Program-made: the position numbers and the translations under genes
DNA from: Streptomyces sp. Edi2
GTDB taxonomy: Bacteria > Actinomycetota > Actinomycetes > Streptomycetales > Streptomycetaceae
Length of the DNA: 64,000 nucleotides
Assembly (NCBI RefSeq): GCF_040253635.1
Contig: NZ_JBEJGX010000003.1
Coordinates: 620,001 to 684,000, forward strand
Reading direction: 5' to 3'
The notes under the pieces: model-generated
Databases searched by the model: none
What the model saw: only the letters and a program-made list of their open reading frames with translations
Told to the model about the DNA's origin: nothing
Shown: piece by piece, positions 49,897-58,258 of the stretch
Layout: the number at the start of each line of letters is the position of its first letter
How positions within the stretch are numbered: position 1 is the first letter of the stretch

Positions 49897-50301
49897 ATGG
49901 CCATAGCCAAGACCAGCGTCCTGGTACTGGATTGTGCGGAGCCCGCGGCGCTGGCGGATTTCTACGCACAATTCCTCGGTGGAGAAGTACGGATCGGCAC
50001 CAGCCCGGACTTCATCGAAGTCGTCGAAGGCGGCACCGTCCATCTCGCGATACGGCGGGACCGCGGTGCGGCGCCGCCGAGTTGGCCCCGGCCCGATGAC
50101 TCGCAACAGGCCCATCTGCACTTTCTCGTCCCGCAGGACAACATGGACGAGGCGGAGCGCGAGGCGGTCAGCCTGGGGGCGCGGCCCTTGCAGACCCGGG
50201 AGAACGGCGGGCCCTACGACGCCCGCCGCTACTCGGACCCCGCGGGCCACCCCTTCGTTCTCGCCGCGAGCGAAGGGCACGCCCTGGGGCAGGCGAACTG
50301 A
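49897..50301 (+). CDS. VOC-family (glyoxalase/bleomycin-resistance-like) protein
   Basis: 134 residues with two beta-alpha-beta-beta-beta modules: TSVLVLDCAEPAALADFYAQ ... and HLHFLVPQDNMDEAEREAVS ... YSDPAGHPFVLAA. The metal-ligand positions are partly present (His in the second module, Glu in FIEVVEGG). Function could be a small lyase, isomerase or resistance protein. ATG 49897 follows GGAAGGGAAG. It is monocistronic with its own terminator. Confidence 0.88.
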   Translation: MAIAKTSVLVLDCAEPAALADFYAQFLGGEVRIGTSPDFIEVVEGGTVHLAIRRDRGAAPPSWPRPDDSQQAHLHFLVPQDNMDEAEREAVSLGARPLQTRENGGPYDARRYSDPAGHPFVLAASEGHALGQAN

Positions 50302-50320
50302 AGCGCGCCGCCAACGGGAC

Positions 50321-50355
50321 GCGGGCCGGGACCCTTGCCCAGGGTCCCGGCCCGC
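50321..50355. terminator. Bidirectional terminator, 15-bp perfect stem
   Basis: GCGGGCCGGGACCCT and its complement enclose TGCCC. It lies between the VOC gene (+) and the hydrophilic protein gene (-), which converge. Confidence 0.9.
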
Positions 50356-50409
50356 TCGGTAGGCACGGAAGGGTTCGCGCAGAACACGTCGGGGACGGTG
50401 CCGTGGCCC

Positions 50410-50772
50410 TCAAGGGTTCTGCGGGTCGACCCCCGTATGCGCTTCGGCGTCCTTCCCGCCGCTGGGCCGGCGCGACGGGCCCTTCGGCCCCATGTCCCGC
50501 ATGCCCTTCTCATCAGTCTCGGCAGCGTGCTTCTCGCCGCTGCGCGTCTCGCTCTTCACCTCGCTCGCCGGCGGCACCTTCTCCTGCCCGGACGTTTCCT
50601 TGCTGCGGTCCTTCTCGGGCGCATAGCGCTCGGGGTGGAACGACCTGTGCGCACTCTCGTTCTTCTGCTGCTCGGTCTGGTCGACGTCGGGCGACCAGCC
50701 GTGCTGCTCGGTGCCCTTGTGCGTGCTGGGGCCCTCACCCGTCCTCGGGTGCGACTTCCGGTCCTTGGTCAT
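50410..50772 (-). CDS. Highly hydrophilic small protein
   Basis: 120 residues, almost without hydrophobic amino acids (MTKDRKSHPRTGEGPSTHKG ... SRRPSGGKDAEAHTGV); probably disordered. GGGAG lies 6 nt before ATG 50772. Composition resembles desiccation or stress hydrophilins, but no domain is visible, so this is inference only. Confidence 0.65.
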   Translation of the reverse strand: MTKDRKSHPRTGEGPSTHKGTEQHGWSPDVDQTEQQKNESAHRSFHPERYAPEKDRSKETSGQEKVPPASEVKSETRSGEKHAAETDEKGMRDMGPKGPSRRPSGGKDAEAHTGVDPQNP

Positions 50773-51020
50773 GTCTGCTCCCTTGGTTGGCGTCGCCGGC
50801 GGGCGGCGCCGGCCCCGCGCCCCACGCGATGGCCGAAAGGCCTGCGCAGGGGCGGCAAGCCCTCGCATCCTGCAGTCCTCCGGCTCATGTGCCGTGCGGT
50901 GTCGTGCCCATGCCGCTGGGACCCACGTGCCGAAGGCTCCCCCACGTCCAGCCTGCGGGCCGACCGGATCATCCGCATCTCAGCCAGGGGTGGTGCGGTG
51001 CGTAGCCTCGGGGTGACCCT

Positions 51021-51078
51021 CCGTCCCTACGGGTGCCGCCGGCCGATATCTCGGGCGGGCAGGCTCCCGTAGGGACGG
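51021..51078. terminator. Inverted repeat after the phosphoesterase gene
   Basis: CCGTCCCTACGGG (51021-51033) and CCCGTAGGGACGG (51066-51078) are perfect 13-bp arms with a 32-nt loop, 48 bp past the phosphoesterase stop. A further partial copy follows at 51086. Confidence 0.7.
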
Positions 51079-51126
51079 TGACCCCGTAGGGACGATGGCC
51101 TCGTCGCCGGGCCTCGTCCGCACGGA

Positions 51127-52974
51127 TCAGGCGGTCCGGTGGTGCTCCTTGCGGCGGCGCAGCACCAGGAAGGTGCCGGTGACGCCTGCCGCGACCACGG
51201 CCGCGCCGACGCCCACCGGGAGCACGGGGAAGCCGGACGCATCGTCGGCCGAGGCCAGGTTCTGCAGTGCGGGGCCCGGGTCGATGGTCGTGGCGACCGG
51301 TGCGACATGCCGGATCGGGCCGACCGACTTGACCGAGCCGTCCGCGTTGAGGAGCACCTGCTTGTTGTTGGGGTGCCGGAAGTCGAACATGCCGTTCAGC
51401 GAGCCGGCCCGGCTGTCGAAGGAGGCATCGCCGATCCGGCCGGTGTGCCAGTTGTTCTCGATGAACTTGATGACCGAGGTCTGCTCGGTCCGAGTGTGGT
51501 CGATCTTGTTGACCCTGCTGTACGGGGAGATGACCAGCAGCGGCTGCCGGGTGCCGGGGCCGCAGCGGTCCGCATAGCCGCCGGCGGCCGCGGGACCGGC
51601 CTGGCAGGCCGGGCTGTCCGTGGCCTTGCCGTTGGAGCCCTTCGAGGAGTCCTTGGAGCCGTTGCGCGGCTTGACGAAGGTGTGGTCGTACCAGCCGTCG
51701 GAGTCGTCATAGGCGACGACGATGGCGGTGTCCTTCCACTGCGGCGACTGCTGGATGCGGTTGATCCGGTCGACGAGGAAGTGCTGTTCGTCGAGCGGGT
51801 CGGAGTAGGACGCGTGGGCGTCCTGGTACTCGGGGGCCTTGAGGAAGCTGACGGCGGGCAGCTTTCCTGCCTTGAGGACGGCGTCGAAGTCGCTCAGGTC
51901 GTAGTTGTGGTTGGCCCGTCCGGCGTGGCCGACCTCGTCGACGCTCTTCGGCGGCAGGTGGTGCGGGTTGGACGTCGACTTGTAGTACTCGAACGGCGCG
52001 TGGTGCGGGCTGTAGTCGACGACCGCCGCTCCCCCGACGTTGGTGTGCGTGGTCCCGCCGCACTTGGCGTAGTGGTCCGGCTTGCCGTCCCATCCGGTGC
52101 TGGGCCGGAAGCCGCCCTGGAACCAGCCCCAGCTGACATGGCGGGAGTTGAGGACGTCGCCGATGTTGCGCCCCTTCATGGCGGCGACCGCGTTCTTGCC
52201 GGTGTGGTCCTTGTTGGAGCAGTCGTCGTACGCCGGGTCCGGGTCGTTGATCATCGTGCCGACGCCCCGTGCGTCGGGTGACTGCACGGCGTACGCGTCG
52301 GGGGTGGCGGTCTGCCGCGGGTTCTCGGTGCCGGAGGCGGGGTCCATGGAGACGACGCCGTGGGTCTGTCCGGAGGCCAGGTTGATGGCGCCCGGTGTGG
52401 AGGGGCCGTAGACCGAGCTGAAGGAGCGGTCGTTGAGGGCGTAGTGCTGGGCGTAGTTCCACAGGCCGGTGACGGTGTTGCCGTCGTAGTAGTCCATCAC
52501 CAGGCCGGGCTCGCCGAAGAGACCGCCGGAGCACTTTCCGGAGTCGGTGTTCTGGACGAACCGGTCGGCCTTGCCGCCGTTGTACGCGTACTGCTCGGGC
52601 CCGTAGTCATGGGTCTGGTCGCAGGTCATGGCCTGCTGTGGCGTGAGCCGCTTGGGCGCGTACTGGTTGGGGTTGTGCTTCAACAGCCCGGCGGTGCGCA
52701 GGTTGTCGATGTCCCGGGGGGTGTGCGGGGAGGCGGTGAACTTGGTGCCGTCGGTGTTGGCGGCCCGGGGATAGGTCGCGAAGTAGTGGTCGAACGAGAT
52801 GTTCTCGTCGAAGAGCACGACCACGTGCTTGACGGGGGTGGCCGTACGGGAGGAATCGGGGTGGTGCGGCCCGGCGGCCCATGAGGGCGCACCCGCGCCC
52901 AGGACCGTGAGGGCCGCGGCCCCCGTGAGGGCCCCCAGGCGCCGTATCGCTGTTCGTCTTCCCCTACTGGCCAT
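51127..52974 (-). CDS. Secreted phosphoesterase (acid phosphatase/phospholipase C-like)
   Basis: 615 residues. A basic signal region (RGRRTAIRRLGALTGAAAL) ends near SWA, and the catalytic domain of the PF04185 phosphoesterase family follows. It has the N-terminal HVVVLFDENISFDHYFATYP metal/nucleophile region, the HPHH-type cluster, and GWYDH/SPYSR-like elements (DDSDGWYDHTFVKPR, LLVISPYSRVNKIDHT). The C-terminus is a membrane anchor (VGVGAAVVAAGVTGTFLVL) plus a basic tail, so the enzyme stays cell-bound. It would release phosphate from organic esters outside the cell. ATG 52974 has GGAGG at 8 nt. Confidence 0.92.
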   Translation of the reverse strand: MASRGRRTAIRRLGALTGAAALTVLGAGAPSWAAGPHHPDSSRTATPVKHVVVLFDENISFDHYFATYPRAANTDGTKFTASPHTPRDIDNLRTAGLLKHNPNQYAPKRLTPQQAMTCDQTHDYGPEQYAYNGGKADRFVQNTDSGKCSGGLFGEPGLVMDYYDGNTVTGLWNYAQHYALNDRSFSSVYGPSTPGAINLASGQTHGVVSMDPASGTENPRQTATPDAYAVQSPDARGVGTMINDPDPAYDDCSNKDHTGKNAVAAMKGRNIGDVLNSRHVSWGWFQGGFRPSTGWDGKPDHYAKCGGTTHTNVGGAAVVDYSPHHAPFEYYKSTSNPHHLPPKSVDEVGHAGRANHNYDLSDFDAVLKAGKLPAVSFLKAPEYQDAHASYSDPLDEQHFLVDRINRIQQSPQWKDTAIVVAYDDSDGWYDHTFVKPRNGSKDSSKGSNGKATDSPACQAGPAAAGGYADRCGPGTRQPLLVISPYSRVNKIDHTRTEQTSVIKFIENNWHTGRIGDASFDSRAGSLNGMFDFRHPNNKQVLLNADGSVKSVGPIRHVAPVATTIDPGPALQNLASADDASGFPVLPVGVGAAVVAAGVTGTFLVLRRRKEHHRTA

Positions 52975-53144
52975 GCTGTTCACCCTCCGGGCCGGGACGT
53001 GTTGGTGCTGTACGGCGGGATGCTCTGCCGGGCGGACGGCAGTGCGGCAGAGCCATCATGACGCTGGAGTGAACAGTGAGTCAGGTATGCCAGGACAAAC
53101 CTTGACCGGGTATTGACCCTTCGAGGACCCACGGCGTGCGCCGG

Positions 53145-54407
53145 TCAGGCCAGCAGGGCCCGGCCGTACCAGTCCGTTTCCTCGCGCACGCCCGGCAGCG
53201 CGAAGAAGTAGCCGCCCCCGAAGGGCGAGATGTAGTCCGTCAACGGCTCGCCGGCCAGCCTTCGCTGCACGGTCTCGAACTGGCGGGCGAGGTCCCGCTG
53301 GTAGCAGCAGAACAGCAGGCCCATATCGAGGTTGCCGTTGCTGTCCACGCCCCTGTCGTAGTTGTAGGCCCGGCGCAGGATCCGTTGACCGGCGCTGGAC
53401 GGGGTGCGCGGATTGGCCAGCCGGATATGGCTGTCCAGGGGGATCACCTCACCCTTGGGGTCGCCGGGATAGTCGGGGGCGTCGTGTTCCCGGTCGCCGT
53501 CCAGCGGCGCCCCGGTCTCCCGGGAGCGGCCGAACATGCGCTCCTGTTCGGTCAGTGACACCCGGTCCCAGAACTCCACCAGCATGCGGATCAACCGCAC
53601 CACCTGGTAGCTGCCGCCAACCGCCCAGTCCGGCTCACCGTCTCCTGCCCCGACCCACACCAGCCGGTCCATTTCCCGGGCCGCGCGGGCATCGGGGTTG
53701 GCCGTGCCGTCCTTGAAGCCCATGAGGTTGCGCGGCGTCCCTGACGGCCGGGGCGGGCTGGTGAAACCGTCCAGCCGCCAGCGCACCTGCATACCGCCCC
53801 GGGTGTGCCGGGCGATGTCACGCAAGGCGTGCAGCACGGTGTCCGTGTCGTCCGCGCACAGCTGGAGGCTCAGGTCGCCGTGGCACCAGTCGGACTGCAG
53901 GTCGTCGTCGGGGAAGGAGGGCATGGTGGTCAGGCGGCGCGGCGCGCGTCCGTGCAGCCCGAACCGGTCGTCGAACAGCGAGGCGCCCACGGCGAGGGTC
54001 ACCGACAGCCCGCCCGCGGGGACCTGGGCCCCCAGGAGGCCCGAGTCGGTGGGCGGACCGGTGATGCCGACCGACGCCGGTGTCCCGCCACCGGTCAGGA
54101 ACCGGGCGCGGGCGGTGACGGTACGCATCAGCTCGGCCAGTTCCCGGCGGTTCTGTGCGGTCACATCGAACGCGGTGTACGCCGTGACCCGGCGGGGCGG
54201 CGCGAGCACCGAGGCCTGGCGCGGGCCGTGGAAGGGCACCCGTGGGGTGGCCCCGGCGACCGGGCCGGGGCCGGTGGTCAGGGCCGGTGCACCGGCCTGG
54301 TGCGGCCCGTCGTCGGCGGACGCGGCGCCACCGGCCGCGAGTCCGGCCCCGGCGAGCGCCGCTCCCCGGAGGAATCCCCGTCGGCCGACACCGCTCATGT
54401 CCCTCAC
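53145..54407 (-). CDS. efeB: Dyp-type haem peroxidase EfeB, Tat-exported
   Basis: 420 residues with a twin-arginine signal (GVGRRGFLRGAALAGAGLA). The DyP domain has the GxxDG motif (GFKDGTANPD) and the proximal haem histidine in DSHIRLANPR. EfeB works outside the membrane with EfeO in the Efe iron system. GTG 54407 overlaps the efeO stop by 4 bp (GTGA), so expression is coupled; ATG 54398 is an alternative start. Confidence 0.95.
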   Translation of the reverse strand: MRDMSGVGRRGFLRGAALAGAGLAAGGAASADDGPHQAGAPALTTGPGPVAGATPRVPFHGPRQASVLAPPRRVTAYTAFDVTAQNRRELAELMRTVTARARFLTGGGTPASVGITGPPTDSGLLGAQVPAGGLSVTLAVGASLFDDRFGLHGRAPRRLTTMPSFPDDDLQSDWCHGDLSLQLCADDTDTVLHALRDIARHTRGGMQVRWRLDGFTSPPRPSGTPRNLMGFKDGTANPDARAAREMDRLVWVGAGDGEPDWAVGGSYQVVRLIRMLVEFWDRVSLTEQERMFGRSRETGAPLDGDREHDAPDYPGDPKGEVIPLDSHIRLANPRTPSSAGQRILRRAYNYDRGVDSNGNLDMGLLFCCYQRDLARQFETVQRRLAGEPLTDYISPFGGGYFFALPGVREETDWYGRALLA

Positions 54408-55621
54408 ACCGTTCTCCGCGCATCACACAGCGTCGCCACCGACGCCAGCCGTTCCACCAGGTCTCCGAACACCGCGTCGATCCGCTCCCGCCGATTGCGG
54501 TCCAGATCGCTCAGTGCCGGCCACCGTCCGTCCTTCCGGAAGCCGTCGAGCAGCCGCTGCGTCCGCCTCAATTCGCTTTCCACCTGCGGCAGGCCGGGGT
54601 ACCGGGGCACCAGCAGGGGGCGCAGCCGGGTGAGGACGGCCCGGGTGCCGTCGAGGTGGGCGCGGGCGGTGGCGAGGGTGCTGCCGCTGCCGTAGTCGGT
54701 CCGTCCGGTCAGCTCGGACTGCAGCGTGTTCTCCAGGATCTCGTGGGCCCGCAGGCCGAGGTCCGCCGGCTCCATCCGGGTCTGCGCCCAGTCGTCCCGC
54801 AGCTTGCGCACGGCGTCGTCGAGAGCGGCGGCCGGTGGGCGCAGGGAGCCGGCGGACTGCCCGTGCCACAGCCCGTATTCGATGCGGTGGAACCCGGTGA
54901 AATCCGGGTCGCGTTCGCCGCCCGGCAGGCCGGCGGTCGTGCCGTTGATCTGCTGGTCCGCGTCGCCGAAGGCCCCGTATGCCGCGCCCAGCCGCTCGTA
55001 GGCGAGGTGCGCGGGCAGCCAGGCGTCCCGGGCCGCCGCCAGGTCCCCGCGCGCCAGGGCGGCCCGCAGGGTCCCGGTCCGCCCGACGAGATCGTCCAGG
55101 CCGCCCGCGACCCACTTCTGGTAGTCCAGCGCCGGGGGGATCAGATCGTGCTCGGTGACCGGGGCGGCCGCGGGGCCGGCCCGACCGCCACCGTCGATCC
55201 GGACGGTGGGGCCCGTGACCGCGTCGGCGTCGTCCGGCAGGCACATGAAGGCGTACGAGCCCCGGCCCAGCCGGACCCGCAGGTGCCGCGTGGTCCCGGG
55301 GCCGATGCCCTCCACCTCGCCGTACACCGCGCCGCTGCGCGGGGACTTGAGATAGACCTCGGCCGCCGCGGCGGAGGTGTTGTGCAGATCGAAGACCTGG
55401 GTGCCGGGGCGGGGGTTGCCCCATCCCCGGCCGCAACCGCCCGGTGACACCTCGACGGTGGTGTGCCGCAGCCCGTCCGACGCGACTGTCTGCCCCTGCC
55501 CCGCGGCGTCCTCAGTGCCACCGGGCAGCACCAGCGCCGCCAGCAGCCCGCCGGCCAGGATCACACCCCCGCCCCACCGGACACCGGGGGACCGCAGCTT
55601 CCCGAGACCGGTTCGCGGCAC
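54404..55621 (-). CDS. efeO: EfeO iron-uptake lipoprotein-like component (cupredoxin + M75)
   Basis: 405 residues with an N-terminal anchor or signal helix (VILAGGLLAALVLPGG) without a clear lipobox. A cupredoxin domain (TVEVSPGGCGRGW ... RGSYAFMCLPDD) and an M75/EfeO helical domain with the HxxE site FHRIEYGLWHG follow. EfeO binds ferrous/ferric iron for transfer. GTG 55621 follows GGGAGG at 8 nt. No efeU (FTR1-type permease) precedes it within the window. Confidence 0.93.
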   Translation of the reverse strand: MPRTGLGKLRSPGVRWGGGVILAGGLLAALVLPGGTEDAAGQGQTVASDGLRHTTVEVSPGGCGRGWGNPRPGTQVFDLHNTSAAAAEVYLKSPRSGAVYGEVEGIGPGTTRHLRVRLGRGSYAFMCLPDDADAVTGPTVRIDGGGRAGPAAAPVTEHDLIPPALDYQKWVAGGLDDLVGRTGTLRAALARGDLAAARDAWLPAHLAYERLGAAYGAFGDADQQINGTTAGLPGGERDPDFTGFHRIEYGLWHGQSAGSLRPPAAALDDAVRKLRDDWAQTRMEPADLGLRAHEILENTLQSELTGRTDYGSGSTLATARAHLDGTRAVLTRLRPLLVPRYPGLPQVESELRRTQRLLDGFRKDGRWPALSDLDRNRRERIDAVFGDLVERLASVATLCDARRTV

Positions 55622-55890
55622 TCCGAGCCTCCCGGGGGACGTTCACACCACGCGATGACGTACGTGGCGCAGGATGAGAAGAGGAAAGAGCCACGGCCCG
55701 CAGCGTTCCACCAGGGCCGACGACAACGCTGCACATGCTAAACAGCGCGGCACGCCCGAACACGCTTTCCCCGGAAGAGATGCCAAGAATTTCCTGGTGG
55801 TTCATCGGACCGTTGCCGTTCACGAGCTCACGGACCGCCCACCGAGTTCGAGAGCCCGGGAGGCCCCGACGATGAGGGCGGTCCCTGCGT

Positions 55891-56787
55891 TCATGCCTGG
55901 ACCGCCGGCTTGAGGACCTGCTCGCACCACTCGCGGAAGGTCGTCGGGCTCGTGGTCTGCGGGGTGCGCGGCACCCCGTCGTCGAGGCCGTCCTCCTTGG
56001 CGCGCATCATGTCGAGGTAGCCCTGCACGAGCGCGTCCCCCATGCCGTGTCCGCCGAGTCCGGTGCGGAATTCCTCGAGCGTCTGCCGTTCGTAGCGGAT
56101 CGGGTGGCCGAGCACGTCGGACATGATGCGCGCCAGGTCGTTCGGTGACAGGTCCTCGGGGCCCAGCACGGGGACCTCACCCGTCCCCGTCCACGAGCGG
56201 TCGAGCAGTAGGCCGGCGGCAGCCGCGGCGATATCCCGGGTGGCGGCCGTCGGCGCCTTGCGGTCCGCGGCGACGGTGTCGGTGAAGACGCCGTTGTCCC
56301 GGATCGAAGCCACCTGCCGCAGCAGGTTGTCCATGAACGTCGGATTGGCGAGCGCCCGGTAGGCCACGCCCGTACTCGCGATGAGGTCGTCCATGGCCAG
56401 CGACGCCGTCACGTGCCCGGCGCGGTCGGCGACGGGGGTGCCCCGGCCGAGCGCCGAGACACCGACGACGTGTCCGACTCCATGGGTCGTAAACGCCTTC
56501 GCGGCAGTGCGGGTGAACCCGGAGTACATGGCGTCCAGGCTCGGCGTGTGTGGGTTCGAGGGGACCAGCCAGAAGACCGCGTCCGCGTCGGCGAAGGCCC
56601 GGTCAACGACCTGGGCGTCGCCGTGCGAGCCGGTGACGACGTCGACGCGGGCGCGGACCGCGTCGGGGAGTTTCTCGGGGTCACGCACGATGACGCGCAG
56701 CTCTTCGCCGCGCGCGCGGGTCTCGTCGAGGAGGATCTGCAGGAGCCGGCTGCCGATCTGGCCGGTGGGAGCGGTAAGAACGATCAT
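55891..56787 (-). CDS. NmrA-like NAD(P)H-binding reductase
   Basis: 298 residues of the atypical short-chain dehydrogenase type: MIVLTAPTGQIGSRLLQILL (GxxGxxG-type loop), VVTGSHGDAQVVDRAF, VSALGRGTP, PTFMDNLLRQV. No catalytic Tyr-x-x-x-Lys pair is obvious, which fits NmrA-type redox sensors or quinone reductases. ATG 56787 starts just before the nucleotide loop; ATG 56811 is an alternative. A LysR-type regulator remnant is divergent to it. Confidence 0.88.
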   Translation of the reverse strand: MIVLTAPTGQIGSRLLQILLDETRARGEELRVIVRDPEKLPDAVRARVDVVTGSHGDAQVVDRAFADADAVFWLVPSNPHTPSLDAMYSGFTRTAAKAFTTHGVGHVVGVSALGRGTPVADRAGHVTASLAMDDLIASTGVAYRALANPTFMDNLLRQVASIRDNGVFTDTVAADRKAPTAATRDIAAAAAGLLLDRSWTGTGEVPVLGPEDLSPNDLARIMSDVLGHPIRYERQTLEEFRTGLGGHGMGDALVQGYLDMMRAKEDGLDDGVPRTPQTTSPTTFREWCEQVLKPAVQA

Positions 56788-56865
56788 GCGTCGAGTCTCG
56801 GGGCGGGCCATCCGCGGCGTCCAATACCCTTCCCGACGATTGATGCCTTCAGGGTATTGATCTCG

Positions 56866-57110
56866 ATGCATGCGAGCTCCGCCTGCACAAGCTCCGCCAC
56901 TTCGTCACGGTGGCCGAGCACCTGCACTTCGGCCGGGCGGTGGAAGGGCTCTACATCGCCCAGCCGGTTCTCAGCCGTCAAATCAGGCCCTGCGAGCAGG
57001 AGTTGGGGTGCAGCCATCGCGCTCATCCCGTTGAGCGTCGCGCGGTCCTGCTCCCGCCCCGGCCTCGCCCCCTCCTCATCACTGATGCCCCAAGGATCGA
57101 GACCCGGCAG
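56866..57110 (+). pseudogene. LysR-type regulator remnant
   Basis: In one frame the DNA reads ELRLHKLRHFVTVAEHLHFG, then RAVEGLYIAQPVLSRQIRPC and EQELGCS, which is the LysR helix-turn-helix. A degraded continuation (ERRAVLLPPRPRPLLITDA) resembles the usual VALTPAGRALL segment. ATG 56866 is one frame off from ELRL, so the start is also damaged. The effector domain is missing; the region continues directly into the 3' end of the XRE-cupin gene. It probably once regulated the divergent NmrA-like gene. Confidence 0.75.
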
Positions 57111-57134
57111 CGGGGAAGGCGCCGGGCCGGTCGG

Positions 57135-57749
57135 TCAGGCGGAGCCGGGGTGCGGCGTGGGCGGGGCGGGTGGGCCGGCGCGGACGTGCATGCGTTCGCC
57201 CTGTGCGCCGAAGAGGCTGAGGAATTCCACGGGATGCGGGCCGGCGTTGGCGAAGCCGTGCGGGGTGTGGGTGTCGAATTCGGCGGCCTCGCCGGAGGTG
57301 AGGACGAGGTCGTGGTCACCGAGAGCCAGCCACAGCCGGCCGGACAGGACGTAAAGCCACTCGTAGCCCTCGTGTGTGCGCAGCTCAGGCCGTGCGCCGG
57401 TCGCTTTCCTGGCGGGGAGGATGTGTTTGAAGGCGTGCAGACCACCGAGGTGACGGGTCAGCGGCACAAAGGTCTGTCCGTTGCGGGTGAAAGGGCGCGG
57501 ATGGACCCGGGGGTCGCCGGTGGCCGGCGCCCCGACCAGCTCGTCCAGCTGCACTCCGTGGGCCTTGGCGAGCGGAAGCAGGAGTTCGAGGGTCGGTTTG
57601 CGCTGCCCGGATTCCAGCCGCGAAAGGGTGCTGAGCGAGATGCCGGTGACCTCGCTCAGCTGCGCCAGGGTGGCTCCGCGCTCGCGCCGCAGCGCCCGTA
57701 GCCGGGGGCCGACCGCGTTGAGCACGCCGGGAATGTCATCGTCCGCCAT
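57135..57749 (-). CDS. XRE-family regulator with cupin sensor domain
   Basis: 204 residues: an N-terminal helix-turn-helix (LRALRRERGATLAQLSEVTG, ISLSTLSRLESGQRKPTLEL) and a C-terminal cupin (about 100-190; HEGYEWLYVLSGRLWLALGD ... GEAAEFDTHTPHGFANAG) that likely binds a small ligand. The ATG at 57749 has GGAGG only 1-2 nt upstream; an upstream extension would be repeat-encoded Arg/Gly sequence and is rejected. It lies alone between a repeat region and the LysR remnant. Confidence 0.9.
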   Translation of the reverse strand: MADDDIPGVLNAVGPRLRALRRERGATLAQLSEVTGISLSTLSRLESGQRKPTLELLLPLAKAHGVQLDELVGAPATGDPRVHPRPFTRNGQTFVPLTRHLGGLHAFKHILPARKATGARPELRTHEGYEWLYVLSGRLWLALGDHDLVLTSGEAAEFDTHTPHGFANAGPHPVEFLSLFGAQGERMHVRAGPPAPPTPHPGSA

Positions 57750-57810
57750 GCCTCCATTTGCTATCCCGGCAACAACTTTTGTCAAGTCGGCGAGAGGGGC
57801 GTCTCTCCGG

Positions 57811-57972
57811 CTCCGGCCCGGCCTCGACCGGCGTTCCGCACCGGCCTCGTCCGCCTTCCCGGGGCGGCCTTCCCGCACTGACCTCGTCCGGCTTTCCGCC
57901 CCTGCCTCGACCGGTTTTCCGCGCCGGCCTCGACCGGCTTTGCGCCCCGGCCTCGACCGGCTTTGCGCCCCC
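57811..57972. repeat. Degenerate 23-24-bp tandem repeat, about seven copies
   Basis: The unit GGCCTCGACCGGCTTTGCG recurs with drift, the last two copies being identical over 23 bp. It is non-coding, upstream of the XRE-cupin start and before the P450 gene. Confidence 0.85.
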
Positions 57973-58258
57973 GTACACACCGGACTGCACCGGCGAGGAG
58001 CCGGAGAGATCACCCGATTGGCGCACCACACCGACCACCCACCACTGTCCGTAAGTCACTGTGGAACGGCAGGACAAAGGCATCCGTCAGGCCCTTGCCT
58101 GCACAGGAAGCAGTAGCCGCCCCCCGCATCTCCGCTTTTCGCTCACCGGGATGAATTGGCGTCTTTCTGGCCGGCGGCCCGATACACCGCATGCGTGCGC
58201 CCGGTCTTTCTTCGCAGGCGGTGAATTCACTCATCCCCTCTCACGTCGGGAGCTCACC

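Noticed and set aside
53041..53100. Possible PHO box upstream of the phosphoesterase gene
   Set aside because: Only one GTTCAC-like unit on the minus strand; the required second direct repeat at 11 bp is not present.
58061..58258. N-terminal extension of the CYP158-like gene
   Set aside because: The extension lacks P450 sequence, and ATG 58259 has a proper ribosome site.
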